From assembly GCA_026545765.1 (NCBI GenBank), contig CM048842.1:42045431-42109430 (forward strand): 64,000 bases of DNA, in the 5' to 3' direction. Below the pieces are notes generated by a model. The model did not search any database. It was not told the origin of the DNA and saw only the letters and a program-made list of their open reading frames with translations. A program made the translations under genes and the position numbers. Positions 1-11,008 of the stretch are shown here, piece after piece (position 1 is the stretch's first letter; every line of letters starts with the position of its first letter). This DNA comes from Plantago major. Its lineage: Eukaryota; Streptophyta; Magnoliopsida; Lamiales; Plantaginaceae.

Positions 1-1660
1 CGGATTCTGAGACCCCGAGGCGGAGAAGCAGTGGCTCTACGGTCGGCCGGACACATCTTTGGAGGGACCACGACGATTGTCCCTACCTCGTGTTCGATCC
101 AAACAATCCCAACGTCACGTGGGACGGCTTCTGTGATTTTCCCTATTGGTCTGCCAGTAAGTATTATACATTCTTCTTAAATATCTAAAACATAGCGATA
201 ATGATAGTTGACAAGTATAAATTGTTGTACTAAAGTAATGCATATTCGTTTCTTGTATCTTATACATTGACAACGACTTATGGCCTCGGAGGTGCACAAC
301 AAACTAGGTGACATCTTAGGGCTGAGGAGAGCCACCAAGGCGGTGGTGAGTGTTGGAGCCACATCTCGGGCGCATGAGGGCGAGTACTTGATGGTGAGGT
401 AAGTTAAAATATGACATTCATTTGTTTGTAATTATAATTAATCGTTTTAATATGAGTGGTATGTTAGCCACTGTATGTGAGCGGTATGTTAGCCACTTTA
501 TTTGGGTGATATGTTAGTCACCATTGTGTTAGTAAATTTTAGGACAATGTGAGTGGTATGTTCGCCTTTGTATGTGAGTGGTATGTTAGCCACTTTATTT
601 GGGTGATATGTTAGTCACCATTGTGTTAGTAAATTTTAGGACAATGTGGTGGTATGTTAGCCTGTATGTGAGTGGTATGTTAGCCACTTTATTTGGGTGA
701 TATGTTAGTCACCATTGTGTTAGTAAATTTTAGGACAATGTGAGTGGTATGTTAGCCACTTTATTTGGGTGATATGTTATGCTTCATTGTGTTAGTAAAT
801 TTTAGGACAATGTGAGTGGTATGTTAGCCACTATATGTGAGTGGTATGTTAGCCACTATATGTGAGTGGTATGTTAGCCACTTTATTTGGTTGATATGTT
901 AGTCACCATATCATTATGTTGTTAGGACATGTATTGACTTTGGATGTTGTATGAAATTGGGAATGTAGAAGGAGTACTTCATTCCCGTGAGTTGATCCCA
1001 GATCTGGCGTGTTTACGGTATGGGATCAGCTATCTGAGGATATGGTCTGCGCGTGAAGGCCATTCGGGATCGGTGGCCCAATCCCTCCACAGTTGATGCA
1101 ACGAGTGGGCCCTTTGGGATGCTTCATGGCCAAATCGATGTCCAGGCGTTGCTTGGACCAACAGTGAACGGGCATCCCGATCGTCTGGCGGGAAGGGCCG
1201 TTCACCACCTTGGGAGGCGATCTCACATCGATTATTATCAATCGGTGCGTATATGTGTTTTGCAATCTAGCATTACGTGTATGCTCTATTACTTGTAGAT
1301 GATAAATTGTTGACTAGATCTGGTTTGATTCGGTGTGGGGAGGTGACATCCAAGTATGCCATCTTCAAGAAGGCAGCGAAGGGGGTATGGACCGTATCGG
1401 GCATCGTCTATTGCGGTATGTTTATGTTGCTTAAAGTTCATATTTGTACACTATTACAAGTTACTTTTTAAAAGCGATGGCGATCATTATATCTGCTATT
1501 TACGATTTCAGTGAGGTTGATGCTCGGTGGCGGCGAGGACGAGGCGGTGATGTGTTGTCAATCGAACAAGTTGACAACATCTTCCTAGAGGTCAACAAAC
1601 CGGACAAGAAGACGAATATATGGACTCGGGAGCCTCGGTTTGCATCTGGCTAGTCCGTGC
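1..1660 (+). other. Coding-like but unidentified exon fragments inside the CACTA end
   Basis: Several GC-richer stretches look like exons separated by AT-rich introns: 1-155 (ends before GTAAGT), 280-400 (ends before GTAAGT), about 970-1240 and 1510-1650. The fragment at 1053-1240 reads for about 60 residues without a stop and includes RDRWPNPSTVD. I do not recognise a family. They could be a decayed transposon gene or captured host exons. No continuous product can be assembled with confidence. Confidence 0.3.
431..920. repeat. Minisatellite of TATGTTAGCCACT / TATGTTAGTCACC units
   Basis: A unit of about 70 bp, made of a GTGAGTGGTATGTTAGCCAC half, a GGGTGATATGTTAGTCACC half and a spacer containing TTAGTAAATTTTAGGACAAT, is repeated about five times with partial copies between. 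The two halves are themselves similar, so the array is a repeat of a repeat. It lies in an intron-like part of the CACTA end. Confidence 0.85.
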
Positions 1661-2040
1661 TCCTCATCATCGTCCCTGATCCAGACGTCCGGTTTACACA
1701 GGACGAGTCTCGGAAATGGTGCGATCGCGTCGGGAACATGTTGCTCGGCTAACTCGAAGATGGAGCAACAAAGGGCGAGATGGAGCGCCATGACGAGAAC
1801 GAAGGAGGAGAAAGCGCCTTGATTCTGAATGGAGCGATTCATGTCGTTCGCCATCACCCACCCCACCCCGTCGATAGCTAGTTATGTATCTGTATGTTGA
1901 TTTTTTCATATTTACACTTGTTTGGATAATTTCTCCACTCAATATTACTTTTTATTCATTGAAACATTTTTCGTATTATTGATTTATTATCGAACATTAT
2001 ATTGATTAAATAGGTGAACTACGAAAAATAGGGATTAATA

Positions 2041-2418
2041 TGAAATAAATAGTGACGGAATTCACAGTGACGGAATTAGTGACGGAATTTCAAATTCCGT
2101 CACTAGTCCAATTAAAATATTTAGCGACGGATAGAATCTATCCGTCTAGAATCTAGCGACAGATAGATTCTATCCGTCGCTACATACTCTTGACGGATAG
2201 AATCTATCCGTCGCTAAATTCGAATTAAAAAAATAATTGGATGATCAATCCGTCGTCAATCTGTCATGTGAATCGACGGATTGTTATCCGTCGCCACAGC
2301 TCCAGGGGGGCGACGGATTTTCTATCCGTCGCCCGATCCGTCGCCAGAGCTGGGGCGACGGATAGCTGGCCTGTAGCGACGGATCTATCCGTCGCTACAG
2401 GCCAGATTTTTTGTAGTG
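2041..2418. repeat. CACTA subterminal inverted repeats and terminal inverted repeat
   Basis: Dense short palindromes built from GCGACGGATAG and CTATCCGTCGC, with a variant series GTGACGGAATT/AATTCCGTCAC at the inner edge. The terminal repeat occupies about 2405-2418. In this superfamily such motifs are transposase-binding sites. Confidence 0.8.
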
Positions 2419-2595
2419 AGACAAACAATTCTTTTATTAATTTTCTAAATCCTAGATAAAGTAAATAGTTGGAAAATTACTAATGGAACGCAGGTAGTGT
2501 CTACTTTGAATTACCCAACCGACCAAGCATTTAAAAATATGGTAATATCTTACCAAAAATTAGAAATACATGTTACAAAATGATGATAAATTATA

Positions 2596-2852
2596 CTTCC
2601 TCGGTTCCAAAGAAATCTTTCAATTTTATTATTCTGCGGTCAACTGTCTTCGACTTTGACCGTAAATTACTCTTAAACTATGAGAGTAAATAATTTAATA
2701 AAATTATATAATGAAAATATAATTATTAAATTTTTATTATATGATTTTATTAAATTATTTACTATTATAGTTTAAGAGTAATTCGCCGTCAAAGTCGAAG
2801 ACAATTGACCGGTCAAAGTCAAAATGGAAAGATTTTTCTGTAACGGAGTGAG
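2596..2852. mobile_element. Stowaway-like MITE
   Basis: The element starts CTTCCTCGGTTCC and its other end is the reverse complement of CTCACTCCGTTAC. It is flanked by TA on both sides (2594-2595 and 2853-2854). The inner sequence is also a long hairpin: GTCAACTGTCTTCGACTTTG on the left is mirrored on the right around 2785-2815. Length is 257 bp. This fits Stowaway (Tc1/mariner-derived) MITEs with a TA target. Confidence 0.8.
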
Positions 2853-3364
2853 TAATATGTTATTCTTTTGATTATTTATTATTTGAAAATATTGTAGTAG
2901 TTGTAAAAATCATAATAATGAGGATACTTAATCAATTACTATTATATAATGTTGCGATAAGAATGAGAGTTTATGTGCACAAAAGGTAAAGGAGCAAAAT
3001 TATGCACATACTACTTTCCTCGAATTTTTCCTAAAGCCTGATAATACTCCCTCCGGTCTACTAATTCAAAGTCAGGGTAAAGTTGAACTGGGTCGAGTGA
3101 CCCCTGACCCGCCTAGCTTCGCCACTGCCAACAGGTGCCAATCTATAAACTGCTATCTTATTATACTTTAGGATAATAATGTTGCCATCTGATTATGTCA
3201 TCGGAAAAATTGATCTGCATGAGTGGACCCACTGCTACAACGAGTGATGACAACAATAATCCCACCATAGTGTCTCATAGTCATAGACCGCATGAATAAT
3301 GATATACCTGCATTACATATATTCTAGTTGGTGCCTAACTACTTGTACCTTCATCATGTGACAG
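2853..3364. other. Spacer or intron upstream of the aminotransferase exons
   Basis: AT-rich, with a one-sided CTCCCTCCGGTCTACTAATTC MITE-like remnant at about 3047 and a short TE-like fragment to about 3130. It ends in a splice acceptor (AG at 3363-3364). No first exon of the downstream gene could be found here. Confidence 0.5.
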
Positions 3365-5275
3365 GGCTATTGCTGAATACCTGTGTGGTGATCTTCCCTA
3401 TGAGTTGTGTGAGGAGGATGTTAGTTTGACTGCTGGTGCAAATCATGGAATAGAAATTTTACTATCTGTCTTTGCACAGCCAACAGGTGCCAATGTATTG
3501 CTACCTCGGCCAGGATATCCATTATATGAAGCGCGCGCTTCATTCAGCAACCTTCAGGTCCGCCATTTTGACCTTCTGCCGGATAAGGGATGGGAGGTTG
3601 ATCTCGATGCTGTTGAAGCTCTAGCAGATGATAACACTGTTGCCATGGTTATAATCAACCCTGGAAATCCATGCGGAAATGTTTACACATACCAACATTT
3701 GCAAAAGGTAAGTGTATCATGAATTGCTTTGGTTTTAGGAGTTAGTTACAGTCTTACAGACACATGAACTTTAACTTGAATAAATGACCATTTGCAACTA
3801 AATGAATGTTTGTTGCAACTAGATGATAACAAGGTTGCCATGGTTACTCCTTGTTGCTTATTTGTAGAAATGTAGAAAAATGAATGCTTGTTGCGTAAAG
3901 CTGCTTGTGCATCTAACCAACTCTAAAGAAGCTAAAAATGGTGTTCTAGAGAATCACCTACTGATGAGTATAATCACTACTAAATAAATCGGAATCATTT
4001 GTAAACACGCACAATTATAACACATATAAGCTTGTGCCTTTTAAGTATGTAAAGCCTTCTTGCATAGCCATAGTTACGAGCTCTAATAATTAGAATGCAA
4101 TTTTGAACTTTTGAAAGCGGTAATTCAATTGCAGATTGCGGAGACTGCCAAAAAGCTTGGAATTATTGTTATTGCAGATGAAGTTTATGCTCATCTTGTC
4201 TATGGATGCAATAAATTTACACCTATGGGCGTGTTTGGGTCGGTAGTTCCGGTTCTTTCTCTAGGATCAATATCCAAAAGATGGCTTATTCCTGGTTGGC
4301 GGCTTGGTTGGATTGCTACCATGGATCCCAATGGAATTCTCAAAAACTCTGGGGTCCAGTTCTGATTTTCTCTTTCTGATGACTAACGTACCAAATTTTC
4401 TGTGTGTCGTTAATCCTGACTTGGCTAGTTTCAAATTTGCAGATTGTAAAATGCATGGAGAGTTATCTTAACATCACAGCAGACTCTGCTACTCTCATTC
4501 AGGTACGTCCTTGTACAACATAAAGTTTCCTTTACTGGTGAACGTTTCGTTTTAAGTGCATCTTTGGTGAACTTATCTCATTTTACATAAATTTGGTGGA
4601 TCTTAAATTGGTTCTTGCACGTGAATAAGGCTAGTTCTTGGAAGTATAGCAAATGATATAGATTGTTACATTCTTAATTCACATTGATACTGATGTACCT
4701 CAAATGTTCATCTCCAGGGAGCTGTTCCTGAAATTCTGGAGAGATCAACGGAGACTTTCTTTACAGAAACTGTTAGTCTACTTAAACAAGTGGCAGATGC
4801 ATGTTATGCCAAAGTTAGTGAAATTCCTGCAATAACATGCACATACAAGCCTGAAGGAGCAATGTCTACAATGGTACTGATCAGGCTTATAGTTATAGGA
4901 AAACCTGCTTAATGTATATTATTTTCTCATTAATGAATTTTTCAATGCTAATTGTTTTTTCATGGACATTTGTTCTGCAGGTTAAGATAAATCTTGAATT
5001 GCTAGAAGGCATAGAGGATGATTTGGACTTCGCATTCAAGCTTGCCAAGGAGGAATCTGTTCTTGTTTTGCCAGGTAAAAGGATTGATCTCAAGAAATTT
5101 GTAGCGAATTTTGAGTAGTCTTCGCAGCTAAGATTGAGAAATGACTTTGTCTTTTGCAGGATCGTGCATGGGACTAAAGAATTGGTTGCGGCTCAGCTAT
5201 GCAGTAGAGCTGGTTATACTAGAAGAAGGACTTGAGAGGATAAAAGCATTCTGTTCGCGCCATTCCAAGAAATGA
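3365..5275 (+). CDS. TAT: Tyrosine aminotransferase-like enzyme, 5'-incomplete (exon 1 absent)
   Basis: Class I/II PLP-dependent aminotransferase of the plant tyrosine/nicotianamine aminotransferase group, which moves the amino group of tyrosine to 2-oxoglutarate. Six exons fit: 3365-3707, 4135-4353, 4443-4502, 4718-4873, 4981-5074, 5160-5275, all with GT-AG borders and consistent phase, giving 328 residues. Visible motifs are [18 protein letters not shown], the PLP-lysine motif SLGSISKRW followed by PGWRLGWI, and the C-terminal [13 protein letters not shown]. The family is usually about 410-420 residues; roughly the first 85-95 are missing. The reading frame enters through a splice acceptor (AG at 3363-3364, RAIAEYL), so exon 1 is either far upstream beyond the CACTA element or lost. 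The remaining exons have no stop or frameshift. Confidence 0.85.
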
Positions 5276-6660
5276 TCTATCGGACTTTGTCATCTGTGGA
5301 CTGCACTGCAGATTGAATTCCTTTAGCATTGCATTGTTCATTTGTTCTGTTTCATTCTGAACATCAATTAGGGGAACTATGACTTGTGTCCATCTGGATT
5401 CCTTTGATTCTCCATTAACATAACAGTTGACAACTTTGAAAAGTTGAACAATTTTAATGCTTTGATCTTTTCATGGTTAACATGAAAGTCTGGAATAGTT
5501 GATTCAAGGGATTCAAAAGTTATTCATGAATCAGGGCTTATGATCACTTGCTCAACTTTTGCTTATTAGCTTATTCATGAATCAGGGCTAAAACTAAGGC
5601 ATATACTATATCATGCTAAATTTGCTTATTCTTACACCAAGTGAAAAGATAATAATTACAACTGAAATGTACTAGGATGACAAAATCCCTAAATGTTAAA
5701 ATTGTAATTTCACCGTCCCATGAAAAGCTTCTCATTTCCATTTTCTTCAATGTTCTATTATACCTCACTTCTCTAATACTCACATAAAACACTCATTCAA
5801 TAATATTGTCGACACTAGCAAAAATTATTCTTATGAAGAGTTTATCCTAACTCGAGTTTTTAAAAAAAGTTTATTCCCAAGTTAGGATCGTGATTTTTCA
5901 TTACTATAACAAGTTTATTCTTTTATAAGATATTTTTAGGAGATTTCTAATGTATTTTTACAATTTTACCAATCCTCATTCTCTACTTTATTCCTTCTCC
6001 ATTATTTCTTCATTTATTTAGATAATAATATCCAAATTTCCACTTTAACGAACCAAAATCACTTTTCATTCATTTTTTATGATTTTTATATTTAAATCTT
6101 CGAATTTCCTTATTTTATTTTGACCAATAGAGCAAATGAGAAGTTTTTCCCTCTGTTAAGGAAGTACTCCCTCCGTCCCTTAGAAGTTGTCCACTTTTGA
6201 CATTTTGGGCGTCCGATAGAGTTGTCCACTTTAATTTTTTTGTCATTTTAAGAACAATTATATAATTTTATATCCCCACTACTTCTAAAAAAGTCAAAAA
6301 GTAACTTAAACAATCAACTAACTACCAATAAAGTCATAAATTAAACCTCACATGTACTATATAGTGTTATAATATTACTCTCCTTAATTTTTTGCATGCG
6401 TGAAAGAACCGAACACAAGCGACGAAGAGTATAATTTATAACCGTCTTTACGTGATGTAGTCGTTGTAATGTTTTTTGTATTATGCGATCTGACATATAA
6501 TACGCGTTGTAAAGACTAAACCATAATGTGGCACGGCAGATGAAACCATATTTTATTAGTTTGATGGAGTGTACATAATGATAAAGAAGCTGAGCTCTTT
6601 ATTGCACGTTACCGTTAAAAGTGAGAGCGAGGGACCCATACAAAAGATTCAAAAAGTATT
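5276..6660. other. Intergenic: 3' flank of TAT-like gene and upstream region of RTNLB gene
   Basis: AT-rich. It contains a direct repeat of TTATTCATGAATCAGGGCT (about 5520 and 5570) and a one-sided MITE remnant at about 6168-6300. No ORF or RNA gene was recognised. Confidence 0.6.
6168..6300. mobile_element. One-ended Stowaway-like MITE remnant
   Basis: Begins TACTCCCTCCGTCCCTTAGA and shows an internal GTTGTCCACTTT direct repeat, both common in plant Stowaway MITEs. No matching inverted end was found downstream, so the boundary is approximate. Confidence 0.5.
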
Positions 6661-6671
6661 ACCAACGGCTA
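6661..6671 (+). promoter_or_regulatory. Possible MSA-like Myb3R site (ACCAACGGCTA)
   Basis: ACCAACGGCTA matches the mitosis-specific activator consensus YCYAACGGYYA at all but the first position. It lies 136 bp upstream of the reticulon-like start codon. Such short sites occur by chance, so this is only a candidate. Confidence 0.25.
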
Positions 6672-6687
6672 TTCCTCCTTTGTTACC

Positions 6688-7050
6688 ATGAACAACCCAT
6701 TATCACTCCAGAAATCAGTAAAAATCACACTATCCACTGCTACTAATCAACAAATCCTTTCTCAGATATCATCACTTGCAGCAGCAGAAATCTTCAATGG
6801 ACGAAACACCACCGTCTCACCGATCAGACCGAACGAAATCCGCCTCGAGACTATCCAAGCTCCGCTACTACAGCGAATCACCCATCCCAAAACTTTCCCT
6901 CGACTTAGTCCCCTTATCTCCAAAACTATCAACACCATCTCCATCTTCCACAATTTCTCCAAGGCCTCCTTACACCGCACCACTACGCGAGCTTCTAATG
7001 CTTTCTCCTTCCTTAAACAAGAGGTCCAAAACCCGCCTGGCCGAAAATGA
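6688..7050 (+). other. Upstream overlapping ORF, 120 codons
   Basis: An ATG at 6688 (context ACCATGA) opens a 120-codon frame that overlaps the start of the reticulon-like CDS (6797) in a different frame for 254 bp. The composition (S, T, L, I and P rich) has no domain I recognise. It may be a chance frame created by the biased composition of the real exon, or a genuine upstream ORF if transcription starts before 6688. Confidence 0.25.
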
Positions 7051-8779
7051 ATCAATTGATCGAAAACGCAGCAAGAAAAACTGCTCGGCTTCTCCGAGGA
7101 ATGCACGCAGATCGTCAAGGCGAAGGATCGAGCAAGAAGTGAGGGAAGAGATTGAGGATGAGGGTTTGGTCAAGCCGAGGAAAAAACGGCGTAGTGGTAA
7201 ATCTAAGAAGGATAAATCAATCGTTGTTATTGCACAATCCACAGGTATGAAATTGAAATGTTTGATTTGGTTCAGTTACATTTGCCTCTTTTGCGAATTG
7301 CGATAACGTTTTTAATTTGAATTTGTTGGATTCAGAGATGAATGATGGTCCTGAGGGGTGCAATTTGGATAGAATTGGAGAGTTAGTTAACGATTTGGTC
7401 ATGTGGAGAGACGTCTCGAAATCGAGCCTCTGGTTTGGTTTTGGGTCGCTCTGTTTTATTTCCTCTTGTTTTACAAGGAGCGTTAATTTTAGGTATGATT
7501 TTCTTCTGGTGATTACTTTACTTGCCTAAATGTTACTATCATTCTTGATTAAGTTACGAAAATGTTTCGGTTTTCCAGTATGTTCTCGTTTATATCTCAA
7601 GTCGGACTGTTGTTCTTGGGCTTGTCTTTCTTCTCCAATACCTTACGCCCGAGGTACATACTTCTAGTTCAAGTGAATCATGTTTTCGTTATGAATAGTG
7701 TTTCCGATGAGACGGAGAGTGAGTTTTAATTGTAATTCTGCTCACAGGAATGTTGATAATGAGACTAGGAGTGAGTTCAAGTTGACAGAAGAAGATATCT
7801 TGAAAGTTGGGAGGCTGATACTTCCAGCAGCAAATCTTCTTGTTGCGAAAACAAGACGAGTCTTTTCAGGAGAACCATCCATGACACTTAAAGTAATTAC
7901 ATATCTCTTGTGTTCTTATCCCATTTGTATATGAACATTGATTGATCAACTCAACTATATTATTTGTCCTTGAGAAAGGTGGTTCCTTTGATGATTCTTG
8001 GAGCTGAATATGGCCATCTTATTACCCTATGGAGGCTGTTGGCACTAGGTAAAAATCAATTTAGAGTGCGATTTAACTAGTTTGCAAGTTGTACAATGAT
8101 AAGGAAACTTGTAATAAGACTTCCTGGTTTTGTGGAATCCTGCAGGTTTCTTCATTAGCTTTACTTGTCCAATATTATATACCGCTTACTCAGCTCAGTT
8201 ATCAAACAAAGGTTAGTGAATCACGCATCATTTTTCGGGGATTGAAGCAGTTTCCAGCGTTCTAAGCGAATACCGTATTTATTTTGGATGTGCAGTTGAA
8301 CGTGTGATACGTTGGGTGGTACAAGCCTGGGGAAGCTGCACGCACAAAAAGATTGCAGCAGCATCTCTTGTGTCTGCCTTTTGGAACCTGACATCAGTTC
8401 GGACACGAATCTTTGCAGGTAAAAAAACCATAATGGACGAACCAAGTACATATGAAGTATGAACCAATCCTAGTGAAGTTTATATATCTGAGAGAAACGT
8501 TGATCAAGTATAGGGAATAGGGATTTCTCAGTTGAAAATGGCAACAGGACAATGCTATTAGTTGCTGACTTGCTGATATCAGAATTGGTGTAGTGAAATT
8601 AATAATGTGTTAACAATCTTCTTTTTGGTGTAGCTTTCTTGTGTTTGGTGGTACTAAGATACCGTAAACAACATTCTCAAGAAACAGTTGAAGTAGACGT
8701 ACCAACTAAACTTGAGGAGGAAGGGCAGCAGCAGCAATCAAAGGAAATAGTCACTGTAGAACTTGAATCGACTAAGTAG
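6797..8779 (+). CDS. RTNLB17: Reticulon-like protein, RTNLB17/18 type
   Basis: ER membrane-shaping reticulon. Eight exons: 6797-7244, 7336-7492, 7579-7653, 7748-7892, 7979-8048, 8146-8211, 8296-8418 and 8634-8779, giving 409 residues with GT-AG borders throughout. Residues 1-150 are a basic, serine/proline-rich cytosolic arm with RKKRRSGKSKK-type nuclear/ER-like basic clusters. The reticulon homology domain begins LVMWRDVSKSSLWFGFGSL and contains the two hydrophobic hairpins, with FSGEPSMTLKV and LGAEYGHLITL between them, then FWNLTSVRTRIFA. The tail is Q/E rich. The long N-terminal arm plus this domain layout is why RTNLB17/18 is preferred over the short RTNLBs. The first in-frame ATG (6797) was taken as the start. 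The neighbouring TBL gene is convergent, 480 bp away. Confidence 0.9.
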
Positions 8780-9259
8780 TATATTTCTTATGATGATCTG
8801 AGTAACCTGGAAGCTGGTGGCCAGGTTTCCTATAGTAGAAGTCCAAGTGCTAAAAAAACATATGTAAATATCAGAATTTGTTGTTGTATTCCTGCAATTT
8901 GTGGCATTCATAATGATATCTTAATCCTCCCATGCTCTATTCATATATCAGGTAAGAGTTTGCTAAAAACTGCCTGTAACCTCCCTTGCATGTTTAGCAA
9001 ATTATAGCTGATACTTCGAATGTTAGATGTTGAAAAATTATAATTGGATCATTTTTAGAATGAACCGGCCTTAAGAACTCCCCCGGAGGCTGATGAACAT
9101 TCCTCGCTACAAGTTAGATGTTGAAAAATTCCACCCAAGTGCATGTTTAGTATTCAGAACTTCATGATGTTCACACTGATTCCAGTACAGTCAGAACTTA
9201 TTCTTATTGTCTGATTCAAGAAATGGGAAGAAAGTCTGTAGCAAATTGTATACACAGAA
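8780..9259. other. Convergent intergenic spacer (two 3' UTRs)
   Basis: Lies between the stop codons of two convergent genes, so it should hold both 3' UTRs and polyadenylation signals. A short direct repeat, GTTAGATGTTGAAAAATT, occurs at about 9023 and 9113. Nothing else was recognised. Confidence 0.6.
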
Positions 9260-11008
9260 TTACGATCTCATAAGGTAAGCATAAATGATTTGGTTCCAAG
9301 TATCAGGTACTCCAGGAAGACACCAATGTACACAATCTGCATAGCTTCTTGGATCCTGCAACTGTTTCTTAGTTATATTGTGAAAAAACTGTCTGTGAAT
9401 CGACGGATGTGCATCTTTTCTATAACCACTCAGTTGTGTTATGTTCAGATATTCTATCCTTATCCCTCTTTTCTCCAACTTTTGTATTGTCGATTCAACC
9501 ACCTCCATCATACTACGATTTGCTGAGTGCGACCAATACCTCTCACTGAATATCGGCTCTGTTCTACCATAGCAACTTTGCTCTCTATTCTTACCTTTTG
9601 ACCTGCGATATTGAAGAAATGAGGAATAATTGTTCAAAAGGCCGAAAATAAATAGAGTTTGGTTGCATTTACTATATACCGTTCATGGCTAGGTGCAGTG
9701 CTCATGAAGAACAACTTAGTTTTCGTATGGTTTATATTGATTTCCAACCAATCAGACCACGTACTCAATCCCATTTCATAAATGCGTTCCCTCATTGCTA
9801 CTTTTCTGTATATTGCATCGGAACTCCCAAATGATCCCCACCTAAATCAACATCAGAATATCAGATCAGTATATCATAAATAGTGCTACATGAAGAATTT
9901 TCTTTCAATCAAGGGATATTTACAGAAACACCTGCTGGTAATATGTGAAGTTACAAACAAATTCATGCGTTGCTAGTTTCTCACTTTAGACCCGGCCCCT
10001 GCATTAATTTTCATCAGAATGTTTAACTTCACAAATTATACTTACAAGAGTGTCTTTGTCGGCTCCAACCACCACAAAAAGGAACCAAAGATGAGAATAT
10101 CTGCATCTGTCCAGTGCTTGGCATGCTTCTCAATAGCCTTAACTCGAATGATACGTTCACTTGGCCGATGAGCTACTGGATTATCACTATTACTTTCAAC
10201 CAGATGTGGAGACCAATAGAATCCGACACTGGCATCGTAGTCCTTAAACATGTGAACAACAAAAATTCATTCGACATGTATAGAGTTCATTGGAACTAAA
10301 AGTAGACTTCAAATGTACATTTTCACCTTTACCTTTGCCTCAAAGGTAAACAAATTGCCTGTGATGTTTACTGATCTGGGTGATGAAGGTGGAAGAGAGG
10401 ATTCTATTAAGCAAAGCATTGACACCCACTGATTCCTGTTCAACGAATCTCCCACGAATATAAGCTTTTTTCCTGTTATCTTCTTCAGAAACGCCACACC
10501 ATTGAACCTTGATTGATATATACACATGGTAAGTTCAAACAAATAAAAGAAATGTTTTATTCCATCTTCATCAACATCTAATAAGATGAAAACCAACCTA
10601 CCAGATTTATTTGCTATTAACACAAAATTACCTTGGAAGATTACAGTCATGGGGTTGCCATCGCCAGTTCTGATAGTTCAGGTCCTTTCTCCCGTACTTC
10701 TCACATGCAAAGTCAGCCGTCATGAAAGAACATTCGCTCTCTTCGTATAGAGGATATGACTTCTTATCATAAATCCATTTACCATGAAACAAGTTGCAGT
10801 GTGCAACAGACGCGTTCATTTCTTGTCCACGCACATTCCGCGACTTGGAACGTGCAGCCTTATCTTCCTGAGCAACCTTGTGCTCCTGGAGAATACGGTG
10901 TTCATCATACGCTGTATAAAGAGGGCGAAACACCATCAAAACTATGAGAAAGACGCCTAAAAGTCCATGGTGAGACCGGAATTCGATCTTCCTTGCTTCA
11001 GAGCTCAT
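9260..11008 (-). CDS. TRICHOME BIREFRINGENCE-LIKE protein (polysaccharide O-acetyltransferase family)
   Basis: Golgi type II membrane protein of the TBL/DUF231 family, whose characterised members O-acetylate cell-wall polysaccharides such as xylan. Five exons on the minus strand: 11008-10632, 10507-10333, 10242-10046, 9841-9680 and 9602-9260, giving 417 residues with consistent phase. A signal anchor ([13 protein letters not shown]) lies near residues 15-30. The cysteine-rich PMR5 N-terminal domain ([21 protein letters not shown]) follows. The catalytic GDS motif is [11 protein letters not shown], and the C-terminal DXXH motif is [17 protein letters not shown]. The length fits the short TBL members such as the TBL31-35 xylan group, but the exact paralogue is not certain. 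No stops or frameshifts were seen. Confidence 0.9.

Larger units (their letters stand above)
1..2418. mobile_element. CACTA (En/Spm) transposon, one end, other end outside window
   Basis: The right boundary is the inverted form of the classic CACTA terminus: the sequence ends TTTTTTGTAGTG at 2418, the reverse complement of CACTACAAAAAA. The 380 bases before it are packed with inverted copies of GACGGAT/ATCCGTC, the subterminal repeat style of this superfamily. A second CACTA element at 28380-31663 uses the same motif, so the two belong to related families. No CACTA start is visible to the left, so the element probably begins before the window. Its interior holds a minisatellite and degenerate coding-like stretches with no complete transposase. 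The 3-bp target duplication cannot be checked from one end. Confidence 0.8.

Noticed and set aside
431..920. CRISPR-like array
   Set aside because: The repeats are contiguous and diverged with no unique spacers, in a eukaryotic transposon; it is a minisatellite.
6762..7242. Long minus-strand ORFs (118 and 90 codons) at the start of the reticulon-like gene
   Set aside because: They lie opposite a well-supported coding exon and reflect its biased composition; no domain or splice context supports them.
9290..9526. Plus-strand 78-codon ORF across the TBL last exon
   Set aside because: Opposite strand of a strongly supported exon that includes the DXXH motif.
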